From positions 186,001 through 250,000 of the forward strand of contig NZ_SHKS01000004.1 in the NCBI RefSeq assembly GCF_004217285.1: a DNA stretch of 64,000 nucleotides, read 5' to 3'. The translations under genes and the position numbers were made by a program. The notes under the pieces are model-generated. The model was not told the DNA's origin. It saw only the letters and a program-made list of their open reading frames with translations, and ran no database searches. The first letter of the stretch is position 1. Each line of letters starts with the position of its first letter. Origin of the DNA: Streptomyces sp. BK239 (GTDB taxonomy: Bacteria; Actinomycetota; Actinomycetes; Streptomycetales; Streptomycetaceae). Positions 16,333 through 24,894 of this stretch are shown here, piece after piece.

Positions 16333-17411
16333 CGGATCTTCTCTACTCCGAGGAGGAAGAGGCGCTGCGGTCGGCGGTACGCGACCTGCTCGCCGACCAC
16401 TGCGACGCGCCCGGCGTGATCGCCCGCACGGAGTCCGACGCCCCGCACGACCTGGCGGCCTGGAAGGCGCTCACCGACGGCATGGGCCTCGCCGGCCTGC
16501 TGGTGCCCGAGGCGCAGGGCGGACAGGGCGCCACCCACCGCGAAGTCGCAGTGGTCCTGGAGGAGTTGGGGCGGTCGGTCGCACCCGTGCCCTATCTGAC
16601 CAGTGCCGTGGTGGCCACCGAGGCGCTCCTGGAGTGCGGTGACGAGGAACTGCTCGTCCGGCTGGCCTCCGGGCGGACGATCGGAGCCCTGGCGGTCGGG
16701 TTGCACACCGCCCCCGGCGCCGACTTCACCTCCGTACGGATCGAAGACGGCTCACTGCACGGGGAGTTGACCGGCATCGCGGACGCCGCCATCGCCGACG
16801 TGCTGCTCGTGCCCGCCGAGGACGGCGGACTGTACGCGGTCCAGGCGTCCTCGGTCACCGTCACCCCGCAGGTCTCCCTGGACCTGACCCGCCCGCTCGC
16901 CACGGTCACCCTCACCGGCGCTCCCGGCCGCCGCCTCGGCGACGCCGCACCGGCCGTCCGACGGGCCCTGCGCGCCGGCGCAGGACTGCTCGCCTCCGAG
17001 CAACTCGGTCTGGCCGAGTGGGCGTTGACCGAGACGGTTCGCTATCTCAAGGACCGCAAGCAGTTCAACCGGCCCGTCGGCGGCTTCCAGGCGCTCAAGC
17101 ACCGGCTGGCCCAGCTGTGGCTGGAGGTCGTCAACCTCCGCGCCGCCGCACGCAACGCGGCCGACGCGCTCGGCGGCGGTCAGCCCGCCGAGGAGACGGC
17201 CCTGGCCGTGGCCGTCGCCCAGGCCTACGCGGCGCCCGTCGCCGTGCGGGCCGCCGAGGAGGCGCTGCAACTGCACGGCGGGATCGGCATGACGTGGGAG
17301 CACCCGGTCCACCTCGCCCTCAAGCGGGCCAAGGCCGACTCGATCGCCTACGGCACGGCCGGCGCCCACCGGGAGGCCCTCGCCGAACTGGTCGACCTGC
17401 GCGCCCCCTGA
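16329..17411 (+). CDS. Acyl-CoA dehydrogenase subunit lacking the usual catalytic Glu
   Basis: A 360-residue acyl-CoA dehydrogenase-like protein. It has YSEEEEALRSAVRDLLAD at the N-terminus and a C-terminal domain with YLKDRKQFNRPVGGFQALKHRLA and QLHGGIGMTWEHPVHLALKRAK. Where single-subunit enzymes have the catalytic FEGT/YEGT segment, this protein reads IAYGTAGAHRE, so the base is missing. That pattern fits the non-catalytic, FAD-sharing partner of an alpha2beta2 dehydrogenase, with the preceding gene as active subunit. The start overlaps the previous stop. A strong terminator follows 22 nt after the stop, closing the operon. Confidence 0.9.
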   Translation: MTDLLYSEEEEALRSAVRDLLADHCDAPGVIARTESDAPHDLAAWKALTDGMGLAGLLVPEAQGGQGATHREVAVVLEELGRSVAPVPYLTSAVVATEALLECGDEELLVRLASGRTIGALAVGLHTAPGADFTSVRIEDGSLHGELTGIADAAIADVLLVPAEDGGLYAVQASSVTVTPQVSLDLTRPLATVTLTGAPGRRLGDAAPAVRRALRAGAGLLASEQLGLAEWALTETVRYLKDRKQFNRPVGGFQALKHRLAQLWLEVVNLRAAARNAADALGGGQPAEETALAVAVAQAYAAPVAVRAAEEALQLHGGIGMTWEHPVHLALKRAKADSIAYGTAGAHREALAELVDLRAP

Positions 17412-17432
17412 CCGGCGACGCGGAAACCCCGG

Positions 17433-17466
17433 AAAAAGCCCGACCCCACCCGGGGGCGGGCTTTTT
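17433..17466 (+). terminator. Intrinsic terminator after the dehydrogenase operon
   Basis: Ten-bp perfect arms AAAAAGCCCG and CGGGCTTTTT surround a C4/G5-rich loop, ending in a T-run. This is a textbook rho-independent terminator and rare in being U-rich for this genome. It closes the operon that starts with the quinone reductase. Confidence 0.9.
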
Positions 17467-17564
17467 CGCTCGTTCGGCGGACAGGTCAGTCGCACGGACG
17501 AAACCTCCCTTACGCCACACTTGCGGCCGAACGCCACCGAACGGGCGTGGCGGAGGAGGTTGTC

Positions 17565-17759
17565 GTGGCCGTTTCCATTTCCGTGGTGCTGTTGCTGCTG
17601 ATCCTGGCGGTGATCTTCCTGCGCACCGGCGGACTGAAGATCTCGCACGCCCTGGTCTGTCTGCTGCTCGGCTTCTTCCTGGCCGGCACCAACATGGCCC
17701 CCACCATCCACAGCGGCCTCACGGCCACGGCGGAGATCGTCGGCAGCATCCAGCCGTAA
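17565..17759 (+). CDS. Small membrane protein with two helices
   Basis: A 64-residue protein: helix 1 is SISVVLLLLILAVIFL, a short loop RTGGLKISHA follows, and helix 2 is LVCLLLGFFLAGTNM, ending in APTIHSGLTATAEIVGSIQP. The GTG at 17565 is chosen because GGAGGAGG lies 5 nt before it; the upstream GTG at 17547 would put that site inside the gene. Similar short proteins with HALVC and TxxAPTI motifs are frequent in Streptomyces, some near mobile elements, but no function is known to me. It stands alone after a terminator and is convergent with the glycosidase gene. Confidence 0.7.
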   Translation: MAVSISVVLLLLILAVIFLRTGGLKISHALVCLLLGFFLAGTNMAPTIHSGLTATAEIVGSIQP

Positions 17760-17769
17760 GTGACGCCGG

Positions 17770-19005
17770 CTAGCGGAGGAACACCCCGATGCCGTTCGGC
17801 ACCGGGCGTTCCGTTCCGCCCGAGGGGTGGTTGCGCACTGTGGCCCGGGTGGAGCCCGGCGCGCGGGCGACCAGGGTCGAGGAGCCGCCGCCGTCGAGGC
17901 TGAAGCCCCCTGTCGCCCCCAGGCTCCGCAGCGCCTCGGCGACCTCGGCGATCGTCAGGCCCGTGCGGTACCGGGGCGCGCCGTCGGTCGCGAACAGCAG
18001 CACCCGCCGACCGCCGTCCGCGATGCCGACGGCGGTGCGCACCGCCGAGGTCCGCGCGTCCAGACCGGGCAACGGGCGTCCGCCGGACAGCACCGGATAG
18101 CCGCCGACCGCGAAACGGTAGGCGCGGCCCGACAACGAGGCGAGGGCGTACCGCACCGCGACCGACCGGCCCCGGACCAGCCCGCGCAGCCGCCGGGCGC
18201 CCCCCTCCCGGCCCAGCAGCACCGTGCTGCCCGCCGCGACGGGCCCGGCGCCCGGCGCGGCCGAGGCCGACACCACCCTGCCCGCCTTCACCGTCACCTC
18301 GTAGGTCCGCGTCCCGCACGCCGCGGCCCGGTCGGCGTCCGAGCCGCAGGTGGCGCGCTTGCGGGAGACGCCGCCCCAGTCCGGCGTGTACGCGCCGACG
18401 GAGTTCTCCGGCAGCGCGTACTGGTTCAGCCCGCCCAGCGGCTGCCGCCGGCCGTCGACGGTGAACGACCCCCTCAACGTCAGCGCGTCGATGTGGGCCC
18501 GGCCGTCCGAGCCCACGCCGAACACGGCGTCGGTGTCCGTGCCCGGCGGCAGTTCGGGACCGAAGCGCTGCGCCGTGGGCACCGCGCCCTTGAGCGCCCT
18601 GCCGTCCGCGATCGCCGGGCCCACGCTCGCGCCGGTCGCGGCGACGCCCGGATGCTGGGCCTCGCTGATGTCGAAGAAGTCGCCGTTGACGCCGGCGACC
18701 GCCTTGCGCGCCGCGGCCAGCCGGGACAGGGGAGCGCGCGCCGCCACCTTCCCCGGGTGCAGCAGACCGAGGCGCACCCGGGCGTGCGTCAGGTCGACGC
18801 TCACGACATGCACATGGGTCAGTCCTGCCGTCGCCCGCAGGTCGTACTGGCGGTACACCACCCCGGGCACGACGGCGGCGCCGGCCCCGGTCGCGGCACC
18901 CGCGGAGGCCGCCCCCGTCAGGGCCGCGCCGGCCAGCGCGGCGAGCGCCGTCGGCAGGGTCAGCCGCATCCCGCGCGCCCGCGCGCCCTTCTGAGTACGT
19001 GTCAC
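17770..19005 (-). CDS. Secreted phosphodiester glycosidase (NAGPA) family protein
   Basis: A 411-residue exported protein. A basic start (RTQKGARARGMR) and the hydrophobic stretch LTLPTALAALAGAALTGAASAGA form a signal peptide. The catalytic domain is of the NAGPA/DUF2233 phosphodiester glycosidase type, with GVNGDFFD near residue 108, the cofactor-region TAVGIADGGRRVLLFATDG, and the C-terminal FSLDGGGSSTLVAR signature. It would cleave a sugar from a phosphodiester-linked polymer such as teichoic acid or exopolysaccharide outside the cell. The GTG start has GGGGGA upstream. One Cys pair (ATCGSDADRAAACG) may form a disulfide. Confidence 0.87.
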   Translation of the reverse strand: MTRTQKGARARGMRLTLPTALAALAGAALTGAASAGAATGAGAAVVPGVVYRQYDLRATAGLTHVHVVSVDLTHARVRLGLLHPGKVAARAPLSRLAAARKAVAGVNGDFFDISEAQHPGVAATGASVGPAIADGRALKGAVPTAQRFGPELPPGTDTDAVFGVGSDGRAHIDALTLRGSFTVDGRRQPLGGLNQYALPENSVGAYTPDWGGVSRKRATCGSDADRAAACGTRTYEVTVKAGRVVSASAAPGAGPVAAGSTVLLGREGGARRLRGLVRGRSVAVRYALASLSGRAYRFAVGGYPVLSGGRPLPGLDARTSAVRTAVGIADGGRRVLLFATDGAPRYRTGLTIAEVAEALRSLGATGGFSLDGGGSSTLVARAPGSTRATVRNHPSGGTERPVPNGIGVFLR

Positions 19006-19156
19006 ACATCCCCCAGTCTCGTGCGAGCGGCAACTCTCACACGGGTCGCGGGCCCCACCCGGGCCCATCGGCCCGGACACCACGAGAAGGGATGAGAAAA
19101 GACACGGATCCGGGTGCTTTCGCAGCCGGCCGCCCCGCACCGGGGACGAGGACGTG

Positions 19157-19699
19157 CTAGACGAGCCGCTCGGCGGGGGCGGGCGCAGCGTGGCAGCGGA
19201 GCCGGACGCGCTGGTCCGGTGGCCACAAGTCCTCTACCTCGCCCAGGAGTTCCCAGCCGAGACGCTCGTAGAAGGCGGCCGCCGGGTCGGTGGCGACCAC
19301 TTCCAGCACGGGCTGCAGTCCGCGGGAGCGGGCCTCCTCGACGGCCCGGTCCATGAGGGCCGCGCCGACGCCGAGCCCGCGCGCCCCGGGTGAGACGAAC
19401 AGCCGGCTGACGGAGGCGGTCGCCGCTCCCGGCCGGCGCGCCCGCCACAAGGCCGTCGCCGGCTCGTCGTCCTGCCCGAGGCACAGCGCCGCGTGCCCGA
19501 CGATCCGCCCGTCCCACTCGGCCGCCCAGGCGGCGAGGAGCGCGGGCGGCGTCAGCCAGGCCTCAGGAGACTCAGGCCAGTTGACCGGGTAGCCGCTGTG
19601 CTCGTGCACCAGCGCAAGGGAGGCCACGCAGCCGGCCAGGTCGGACGGGACACGCGGCCTGAGGGAGAGCGGTGCTGACGGGGCGAAGTCGGAGATCAC
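19157..19699 (-). CDS. GNAT family N-acetyltransferase
   Basis: A GNAT acetyltransferase of about 180 residues that transfers acetyl from acetyl-CoA to an amine. Motif A is clear: VSRLFVSPGARGLGVGAALMDRA (beta4 plus the R/Q-x-x-G-x-G/A loop), followed by AAAFYERLGWE. The start is uncertain. GTG at 19699 precedes the conserved LSLRPRVPSDL, while an ATG at 19777 in the same frame would overlap the end of the upstream methyltransferase-Nudix gene by 38 nt; neither has a good ribosome site. It is probably cotranscribed with that upstream gene. The substrate is unknown. Confidence 0.82.
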   Translation of the reverse strand: MISDFAPSAPLSLRPRVPSDLAGCVASLALVHEHSGYPVNWPESPEAWLTPPALLAAWAAEWDGRIVGHAALCLGQDDEPATALWRARRPGAATASVSRLFVSPGARGLGVGAALMDRAVEEARSRGLQPVLEVVATDPAAAFYERLGWELLGEVEDLWPPDQRVRLRCHAAPAPAERLV

Positions 19700-19739
19700 C
19701 GCAGCATGCAAACACGTGAGCCGCGTCGTCGGCCACGCG

Positions 19740-20915
19740 TCACCGACGCGCGTACGGCGTGAAGTGAGCCGGTGCATGGTCGATCGGCAGGTCCGGGCGC
19801 CAGGTGGTGAGGGCCTGGGCGCTGCACACGAACAGGGAGGGCGGCAGCCGGTCCAGGGCGTACCAGTGCCAGTCGCCGACGCGCTCGCCCGGCTGGTCGG
19901 CGGGCTCGCCGTGCCAGGCGGTGACGACGGCCGCGACGGTCACGCGCACGACGCCCTCGCTGTGGTCGAGGAGGGTGCCCAGCAACCGCACGTCCGCCGT
20001 GGCCGCCCGCAGTCCCGTCTCCTCCTCCAGCTCCCGTACGGCCGTCTCCTCGAGCGACTCGCCGCGCTCCACCGTGCCGCCGGGCAGCTCCCAGGTGCCC
20101 CGGTGGTGCCGGCCGAGGAGCAGCCCGCGCGGGCCGTGCACGACGACGCCCACCCCCAGGGCGGCGTGCGCGGCGGGCGGTTGCTCCGAGCGCGGCCGGG
20201 AGGACACGCGCACCGGCCGCCGCGCACGGAAGACGCGGTACTCGGCGCGATTTCCGGGGTCCGGTGACCTCACCGTCACCACCTCCTCGACGTCCAGCCC
20301 GTGACCGGTGAGCAGCTCCCGCCACCGCTCCTCGGTCGGCACCCACATGTAGCCCGTCGTCTTGCCGCCGCCCGCGAAGTGCAGCGTCTCCGGCCGGGGA
20401 ACGAGCTCGGAGGACGGACCGTCCCCGTGCGAGTTCGTGTGCAGCGCGGAGAAGCACAGTGCCCCTCCGGGCTTCAGGGCCGTCGCCAGCGCGGGCAGCA
20501 GCCGGCGCGGGTCGGCGAACGGCACCGCGCCCACGGCGTAGACGACGTCGTAGGGCTCGGCGGTGCGCAGGTGGGTCACGGCGTCCGCGTGCACCAGACG
20601 AAGACCGGAGAGGGAGGCGTAGCGGGCCCGGGCGCGTTCGATCTGGCCGGACGCGGAGTCCACGGCGTCCACCTCGGCGCCGTACGCGCGCACCAGGTGG
20701 GCCGCGTGCCGGGCCGTCCCACAGCCCAGGTCGAGCACGCGCCGACCCTTCAGCTCCCCGAGGAACGCGTCGCCGGGCCCCGCGCCCGGGAACCCCCAGT
20801 CGATCCGCTCGACCTCCTCGACGACCGTGCCGCGCCGCAGGTGATGCGTGGCGTAGGCCTGCCAGCAGGCGGCGTTGGCGGCCTCCGGGTCGTCCGGTGT
20901 GCGGGTGTGCGGCAT
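19740..20915 (-). CDS. Fused SAM-dependent methyltransferase/Nudix hydrolase
   Basis: A 391-residue fusion. Residues about 1-215 form a class I SAM methyltransferase (motif [17 protein letters not shown], acidic loop [14 protein letters not shown], motif [14 protein letters not shown], post-motif [12 protein letters not shown]). Residues about 240-391 form a Nudix domain with a complete box ([23 protein letters not shown]). The linker is [19 protein letters not shown]. This bifunctional architecture occurs in other actinomycetes, but its joint substrate is not established. A nucleotide-linked methyl acceptor would unite the two activities (inference). AGGAGG precedes the ATG well, so the fusion is genuine and not a read-through. 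Confidence 0.9.
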   Translation of the reverse strand: MPHTRTPDDPEAANAACWQAYATHHLRRGTVVEEVERIDWGFPGAGPGDAFLGELKGRRVLDLGCGTARHAAHLVRAYGAEVDAVDSASGQIERARARYASLSGLRLVHADAVTHLRTAEPYDVVYAVGAVPFADPRRLLPALATALKPGGALCFSALHTNSHGDGPSSELVPRPETLHFAGGGKTTGYMWVPTEERWRELLTGHGLDVEEVVTVRSPDPGNRAEYRVFRARRPVRVSSRPRSEQPPAAHAALGVGVVVHGPRGLLLGRHHRGTWELPGGTVERGESLEETAVRELEEETGLRAATADVRLLGTLLDHSEGVVRVTVAAVVTAWHGEPADQPGERVGDWHWYALDRLPPSLFVCSAQALTTWRPDLPIDHAPAHFTPYARR

Positions 20916-21041
20916 GAGCGGCCTCCTGGCGCGGGGAGCGGACGGCCCGGGGATTCTTACCGGTTGCGGGGCGGGGTACTCGTCGCCCGCAGGTACGGCC
21001 CGTGGTGGAACGACCTGATCGCATCGAGGACCCGTGGGGGC

Positions 21042-21361
21042 ATGTGGGCGGAGCCGTCCCCGGCGGAGGCCTTCCGGCAGGGACTGTGCGACGGCGATGT
21101 CGTGCGCGTCGCCACGCCGCGCGGCGCGGTGCGCGCCCGGTTGCGAACCACCGCCATGCGGGACGGCACGGTGTTCCTGCCGTTCCACTACGGCTACTGG
21201 GACACCCCGAGGGCCAGCGCCCGCCCGAGGGCGGCCTCGGACGGGCGGCCAACGAGACCACGCTCACCGACTGGGACCCCGTCTCCAAGCAGCCCCTGTT
21301 CAAGACGGGCGCCGCCCAGATCACCCTCGTCTCCCGCGCCACGGAGCCCGCGCGTGAGTGA
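21042..21361 (+). pseudogene. Remnant of a molybdopterin oxidoreductase C-terminus, frameshifted
   Basis: Between two minus-strand genes lies a plus-strand remnant of the molybdopterin dinucleotide-binding domain of a nitrate-reductase/formate-dehydrogenase-like enzyme. One frame reads [17 protein letters not shown] and [18 protein letters not shown]. After about position 21210 the match jumps to another frame, giving [20 protein letters not shown] and FKTGAAQITLVSR before a TGA. These phrases are family hallmarks and are contiguous in intact enzymes. There is no start, no N-terminal FeS or catalytic domain, and at least one frameshift, so the fragment is non-functional. Sequence just upstream (RYGPWWNDL) may be further remnant. 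Confidence 0.8.
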
Positions 21362-21388
21362 CCCCGCCGGCGGGGTGCCCCGGTCCCG

Positions 21389-22321
21389 TCAGGTGCGGGG
21401 GCGGGATCCGGAGTACAGCTCCATGTACCCGACATAGGCGAGCAGCGCCTGGAGGGTGGCGAAGGTATGGGCGCCGATGCGCAGGACCGCCTGGTCGCCG
21501 GGCCGCAGCGCCCGGTACACCCAGCCGGAGATGCGGTCCCAGTCCTGCTGGAGTTCTATGTTGTCCATCCCCATGGCCACCGTGCGCCAGTTGCGGATGT
21601 TGTCCCTGATCCGGTCGAACACCGTGGAGAAGCGGGCGGCCTCCGCCGTGGCCTGGATGATCCGCACGATGTTGCGGCCGAGGGTGTCACGGCCGGCGGG
21701 CGTCGCGATGTAGCGGGGCGCGTTGCGCAGCGAGCCCAGCGCGTTGACGAGGTTGTACGGGGTGATGGCGTCCTGCGACCGGTCCACGGTGCTGCCGTGC
21801 GGGAGCTGGTTGTAGTTGCCGCCCCAGGGGAGCGGGGTGGACGTCACGCCGAGGACGCGGTTGAACTCGCCGGGCCAGACGTTGTTGAAGCTGTAGTGGT
21901 TGTCGTCGCGGCCGTCGAACCCGGGCTGGTAGAAGCCGGCGAAGTACAGGTTGTTGGCCCAGAAGTACAGCGACCCCCAGTACTGCTCGTGGTACTGCAG
22001 CCGGATCTGGATGAGGTGGGCCCCCGCTGTCGTGGTCTCGTCCAGTCGGGGCTGGCCCGCGACGTCGTGGCCGCTGATCCGGTGGAGGGCGTCGATCATG
22101 TTCCAGTAGCTCTGGTGCGCCTCCTCACCGCCGTTCTCCAGCTCGCTGATGTCCCAGGACCATATGGTGAGTTCGTGGTCGGGGTCGGCCTGCGCGGCCG
22201 GCGCCGCGGTGAGCGCAAGGCCGATGCTCATCGCGAGCGCCAGGACCATGGCGGCGAGACGGCGGCCTGCGAGGCGTAACGCCTTGGACAGCTTCGAGGT
22301 CGACGGGTTCGTCGGGTGCAC
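21389..22321 (-). CDS. Secreted ribosome-inactivating protein (rRNA N-glycosidase fold)
   Basis: A 310-residue exported protein of the ricin A/Shiga-like RIP family, whose members remove one adenine from the sarcin-ricin loop of large-subunit rRNA. The signal peptide covers about residues 1-45, with a likely cut after AQA. All five classical active-site residues can be placed: Tyr126 (NLYFAGFY; ricin Tyr80), Tyr170 (GGNYNQL; ricin GGNYDRL, Tyr123), Glu227 and Arg230 (TAEAARF; ricin Glu177/Arg180) and Trp261 (ELQQDWDRIS; ricin Trp211). No lectin B-chain is present. GTG at 22321 has AAAGGAA upstream; an in-frame ATG at 22369 would only lengthen the N-terminus. It is a single gene. A RIP is known from S. 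coelicolor, so the family occurs in the genus. Target and trigger are unknown. Confidence 0.85.
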   Translation of the reverse strand: MHPTNPSTSKLSKALRLAGRRLAAMVLALAMSIGLALTAAPAAQADPDHELTIWSWDISELENGGEEAHQSYWNMIDALHRISGHDVAGQPRLDETTTAGAHLIQIRLQYHEQYWGSLYFWANNLYFAGFYQPGFDGRDDNHYSFNNVWPGEFNRVLGVTSTPLPWGGNYNQLPHGSTVDRSQDAITPYNLVNALGSLRNAPRYIATPAGRDTLGRNIVRIIQATAEAARFSTVFDRIRDNIRNWRTVAMGMDNIELQQDWDRISGWVYRALRPGDQAVLRIGAHTFATLQALLAYVGYMELYSGSRPRT

Positions 22322-22458
22322 GGAAGGGGGTTCCTTTCGGGAGGGCCGGATCGTTCCGGTGGAAAGCATTCCGGCTGTCCCGCACGGCGGTTGACCCTAC
22401 GCGCACGTCGTCCGTTCCCTCTGTGCACCTGTCCGTTTCGCTGTGCGCCGCGCGGGAG

Positions 22459-24894
22459 TCAGTCCGTCGACAGCGACTGCTCCGCCCAGATGGTCTTGCC
22501 CCGGTAGGTGTGCCGGGCGCCCCAGCTGCTGCACAGCTGGGCGACCAGGAGCAGGCCCCGGCCGCCCTCGTCGTAGTCACGGGCCCGGCGCAGATGCGGT
22601 GAGGTGTTGCTCGCGTCGGACACCTCGCAGATCAGACTGCGGTCCAGGATCAGACGCAGCTCGATGGGCGGCTCGCCGTACCGGATGGCGTTGGTGACCA
22701 GTTCGCTCACCACCAGCTCGGTGACGAACGAGGCGTCCCCGAGGCCCCATTCGAGCAGCTGCCGGGTGGCGCGGCTGCGGGTCTCGGCCACCGCCTCCGG
22801 CTCCGGCGTCACGTCCCAGGCGGCCACATGACGGGAGTCCAGGGCGTGCGTACGCGCCAGCAGCAGCGCCACGTCGTCGTCGGGCTTCTCCGGGAGCAGC
22901 GCCCGCAGCAGCGTGTCGCAGGTGTTCTCCAAGGAGGAGGTCGCCCGGCCCAGCACTTTCAGCATGATGTCGACGCCCTCGTCGATGTCCCGGCCCCGGG
23001 CCTCCACCAAACCGTCGGTGTAGAGCGCGAGCAGACTGTCCTCGGGCAGTTCGAACTCGGCGGCCTCGAACGGCAGACCGCCGAGCCCGAGCGGCGGCCC
23101 GGCCGGCAGGTCGAGCAGTTCCGGAGGTCTGCCGGGGGTGAGCAGCGCCGGCGCCGGGTGTCCGGCCCGTGCCATGCAGCAGTGCCGGCTGACCGGGTCG
23201 TACACGGCGTACAGGCAGGTGGCTCCGATGTCGGCGGCGCTGCCGGTCGGGTCGTCGCTCTCGGCGGACAGCCGGTTGACGAGATCGTCGAGGTGGGTCA
23301 GGAGCTCGTCGGGCGGCAGGTCGACGTCGGCCAGGGTGCGTACGGCGGTGCGCAGCCGGCCCATCGCGGCGGAGGCCTGGATGCCGTGCCCCACGACGTC
23401 GCCGACGACGAGCCCCACCCGCGCCCCGGACAGCGGGATGACGTCGAACCAGTCGCCGCCCACGCCGGTCTGCGCGCTGGCCGGCAGGTAGCGGGTGGCG
23501 ACCTCGACGGCGAGCTGCCGCGGGAGCCGCTGGGGCAGCAGGCTGCTCTGCAGGGTGAGGGCCGTGGCCCGCTCCCGTGAGTAGCGGCGGGCGTTGTCGA
23601 TGCTGAGCGCGGCCCGGGCGGTGATCTCGTGGCAGAGCAGCAGGTCGTCCTGTTCGAAGGGGTCCGGGTGCCGGTGCCGGGAGAACGTCGCCACGCCGAG
23701 CGTGATGCCCCGCGCGCGCATGGGCACCGCCAGCACCGAGTGGAAGCCGAACCGGCGCATCTTCTCCGCCCGTTCCGGCGCCTCGGACGCCCACCTGGCC
23801 ATTCCCGCCACGGTCACCTGGTGCATGGCGGCCTCTCCCGAGGCCAGGCACTCGGCGGCCGGCGAGGTGGACGGGTAGACGGCCACCGCGCCCAGCGGCA
23901 CCACCGCCTCGGGGCAGCCGGGCAGCACCGACTGGTTGGCCACCCGGCGCAGCAGCACCGGGCTGGGCAGCGCCTCCGCACGCAGCTCCTGGTCGTCGTC
24001 GATGTCGGGCAGCAGGTCCACGGTGACGAAGTCCGCCAGCTGCCCCACGGCGACGTCGGCGAGCTCTTGGGCGGTGCGGGTCAGGTCCAGGGTGGTGCCG
24101 ATGCGCACCCCGGCCTCGGCGACCAGGGCGAGCCGCTGTCTCGCCAGGTGCTCCTCGGTGGTGTTGTGCGCGGACAGCAGGACGCCCCGCACCGTGCCGT
24201 CCCCGTCCCGCACCGGCGCGAGCGAGACCGACCACGCGCTCTCGTGCCGGTCGCCGGCCAGTCGCAGGGCGGCCCGCAGGTGCTGCTGCTCGCCGGTCTC
24301 GACGACCTGGCGCATCAGGCGCTCGGCGCGCTCGCTCTCCGGGTCCAGGACGATCTCCGAGACGCGCAGCCCCCGCATCTCGGCCTCCGTCAGGCCCAGT
24401 ACGCGTTCCATGCCGGCGTTGGCCCGCAGCAGGTGCAGTCCGGTGTCGTAGAGGGCCATGGTGCACGGGGAGTGGACCATGGACCACCCGAGCAGGCGTT
24501 CCTCGTCGAACTCGGGACGGGAGGGGGCCATCGGCGCGACGATGAGCCACTCATGGCTCGCGGCGGGGCCGCTTTCGCGGCGGTGGGCGAGCAGACTGAC
24601 CGCCAGCAGGTGACCGTCGCGGTGCCGCAGGTTCACCGTGCCGTTCCAGCGGCTCGTGCCCACGATGGAACTCAGCGCCGGACCGGTGAGGCCGTCGGCG
24701 AGCAGCACGGTCGCCGGCCGCCCCGTGACCTCCGAGGCCCGGTACCCCACCAGGCGCTGCGCGCCCTCGCTCCATCCGGTCACCACACCGAACGCGTCCA
24801 CGACCGCCCTGGCGGTGGTCGTGCCGCCGTCTGCCTGCGCAGGAGGCGCCGCAGGCCCGTTCCCGGTGGTTCCGGATCGCGTCATCGCGCCCAT
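22459..24894 (-). CDS. Multi-domain SpoIIE-type PP2C phosphatase/kinase (PAS-PAS-GAF-PP2C-HATPase)
   Basis: An 811-residue signalling protein: two PAS domains (about 25-120 and 135-255), a GAF domain (about 270-435), a SpoIIE-like PP2C domain (about 455-670: SSLLPQRLP, GGDWFDVIPL, VVGDVVGHGIQASAAMG, ALYTDGLVEARG) and a C-terminal RsbW-type HATPase (about 690-808: VVSELVTNAIRYGEPP, DEGGRGLLLV). Such proteins dephosphorylate anti-anti-sigma factors and may phosphorylate them, linking small-molecule or redox input to alternative sigma factors. The ATG at 24894 has GAGGG upstream; an open frame continues to 25083 but lacks coding character. It stands alone between the RIP gene and a 327-bp spacer. 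Confidence 0.9.
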   Translation of the reverse strand: MGAMTRSGTTGNGPAAPPAQADGGTTTARAVVDAFGVVTGWSEGAQRLVGYRASEVTGRPATVLLADGLTGPALSSIVGTSRWNGTVNLRHRDGHLLAVSLLAHRRESGPAASHEWLIVAPMAPSRPEFDEERLLGWSMVHSPCTMALYDTGLHLLRANAGMERVLGLTEAEMRGLRVSEIVLDPESERAERLMRQVVETGEQQHLRAALRLAGDRHESAWSVSLAPVRDGDGTVRGVLLSAHNTTEEHLARQRLALVAEAGVRIGTTLDLTRTAQELADVAVGQLADFVTVDLLPDIDDDQELRAEALPSPVLLRRVANQSVLPGCPEAVVPLGAVAVYPSTSPAAECLASGEAAMHQVTVAGMARWASEAPERAEKMRRFGFHSVLAVPMRARGITLGVATFSRHRHPDPFEQDDLLLCHEITARAALSIDNARRYSRERATALTLQSSLLPQRLPRQLAVEVATRYLPASAQTGVGGDWFDVIPLSGARVGLVVGDVVGHGIQASAAMGRLRTAVRTLADVDLPPDELLTHLDDLVNRLSAESDDPTGSAADIGATCLYAVYDPVSRHCCMARAGHPAPALLTPGRPPELLDLPAGPPLGLGGLPFEAAEFELPEDSLLALYTDGLVEARGRDIDEGVDIMLKVLGRATSSLENTCDTLLRALLPEKPDDDVALLLARTHALDSRHVAAWDVTPEPEAVAETRSRATRQLLEWGLGDASFVTELVVSELVTNAIRYGEPPIELRLILDRSLICEVSDASNTSPHLRRARDYDEGGRGLLLVAQLCSSWGARHTYRGKTIWAEQSLSTD

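Noticed and set aside
20941..21041. Possible upstream part of the molybdopterin oxidoreductase remnant (RYGPWWNDL)
   Set aside because: Too short and without clear family motif; not included in the pseudogene span.
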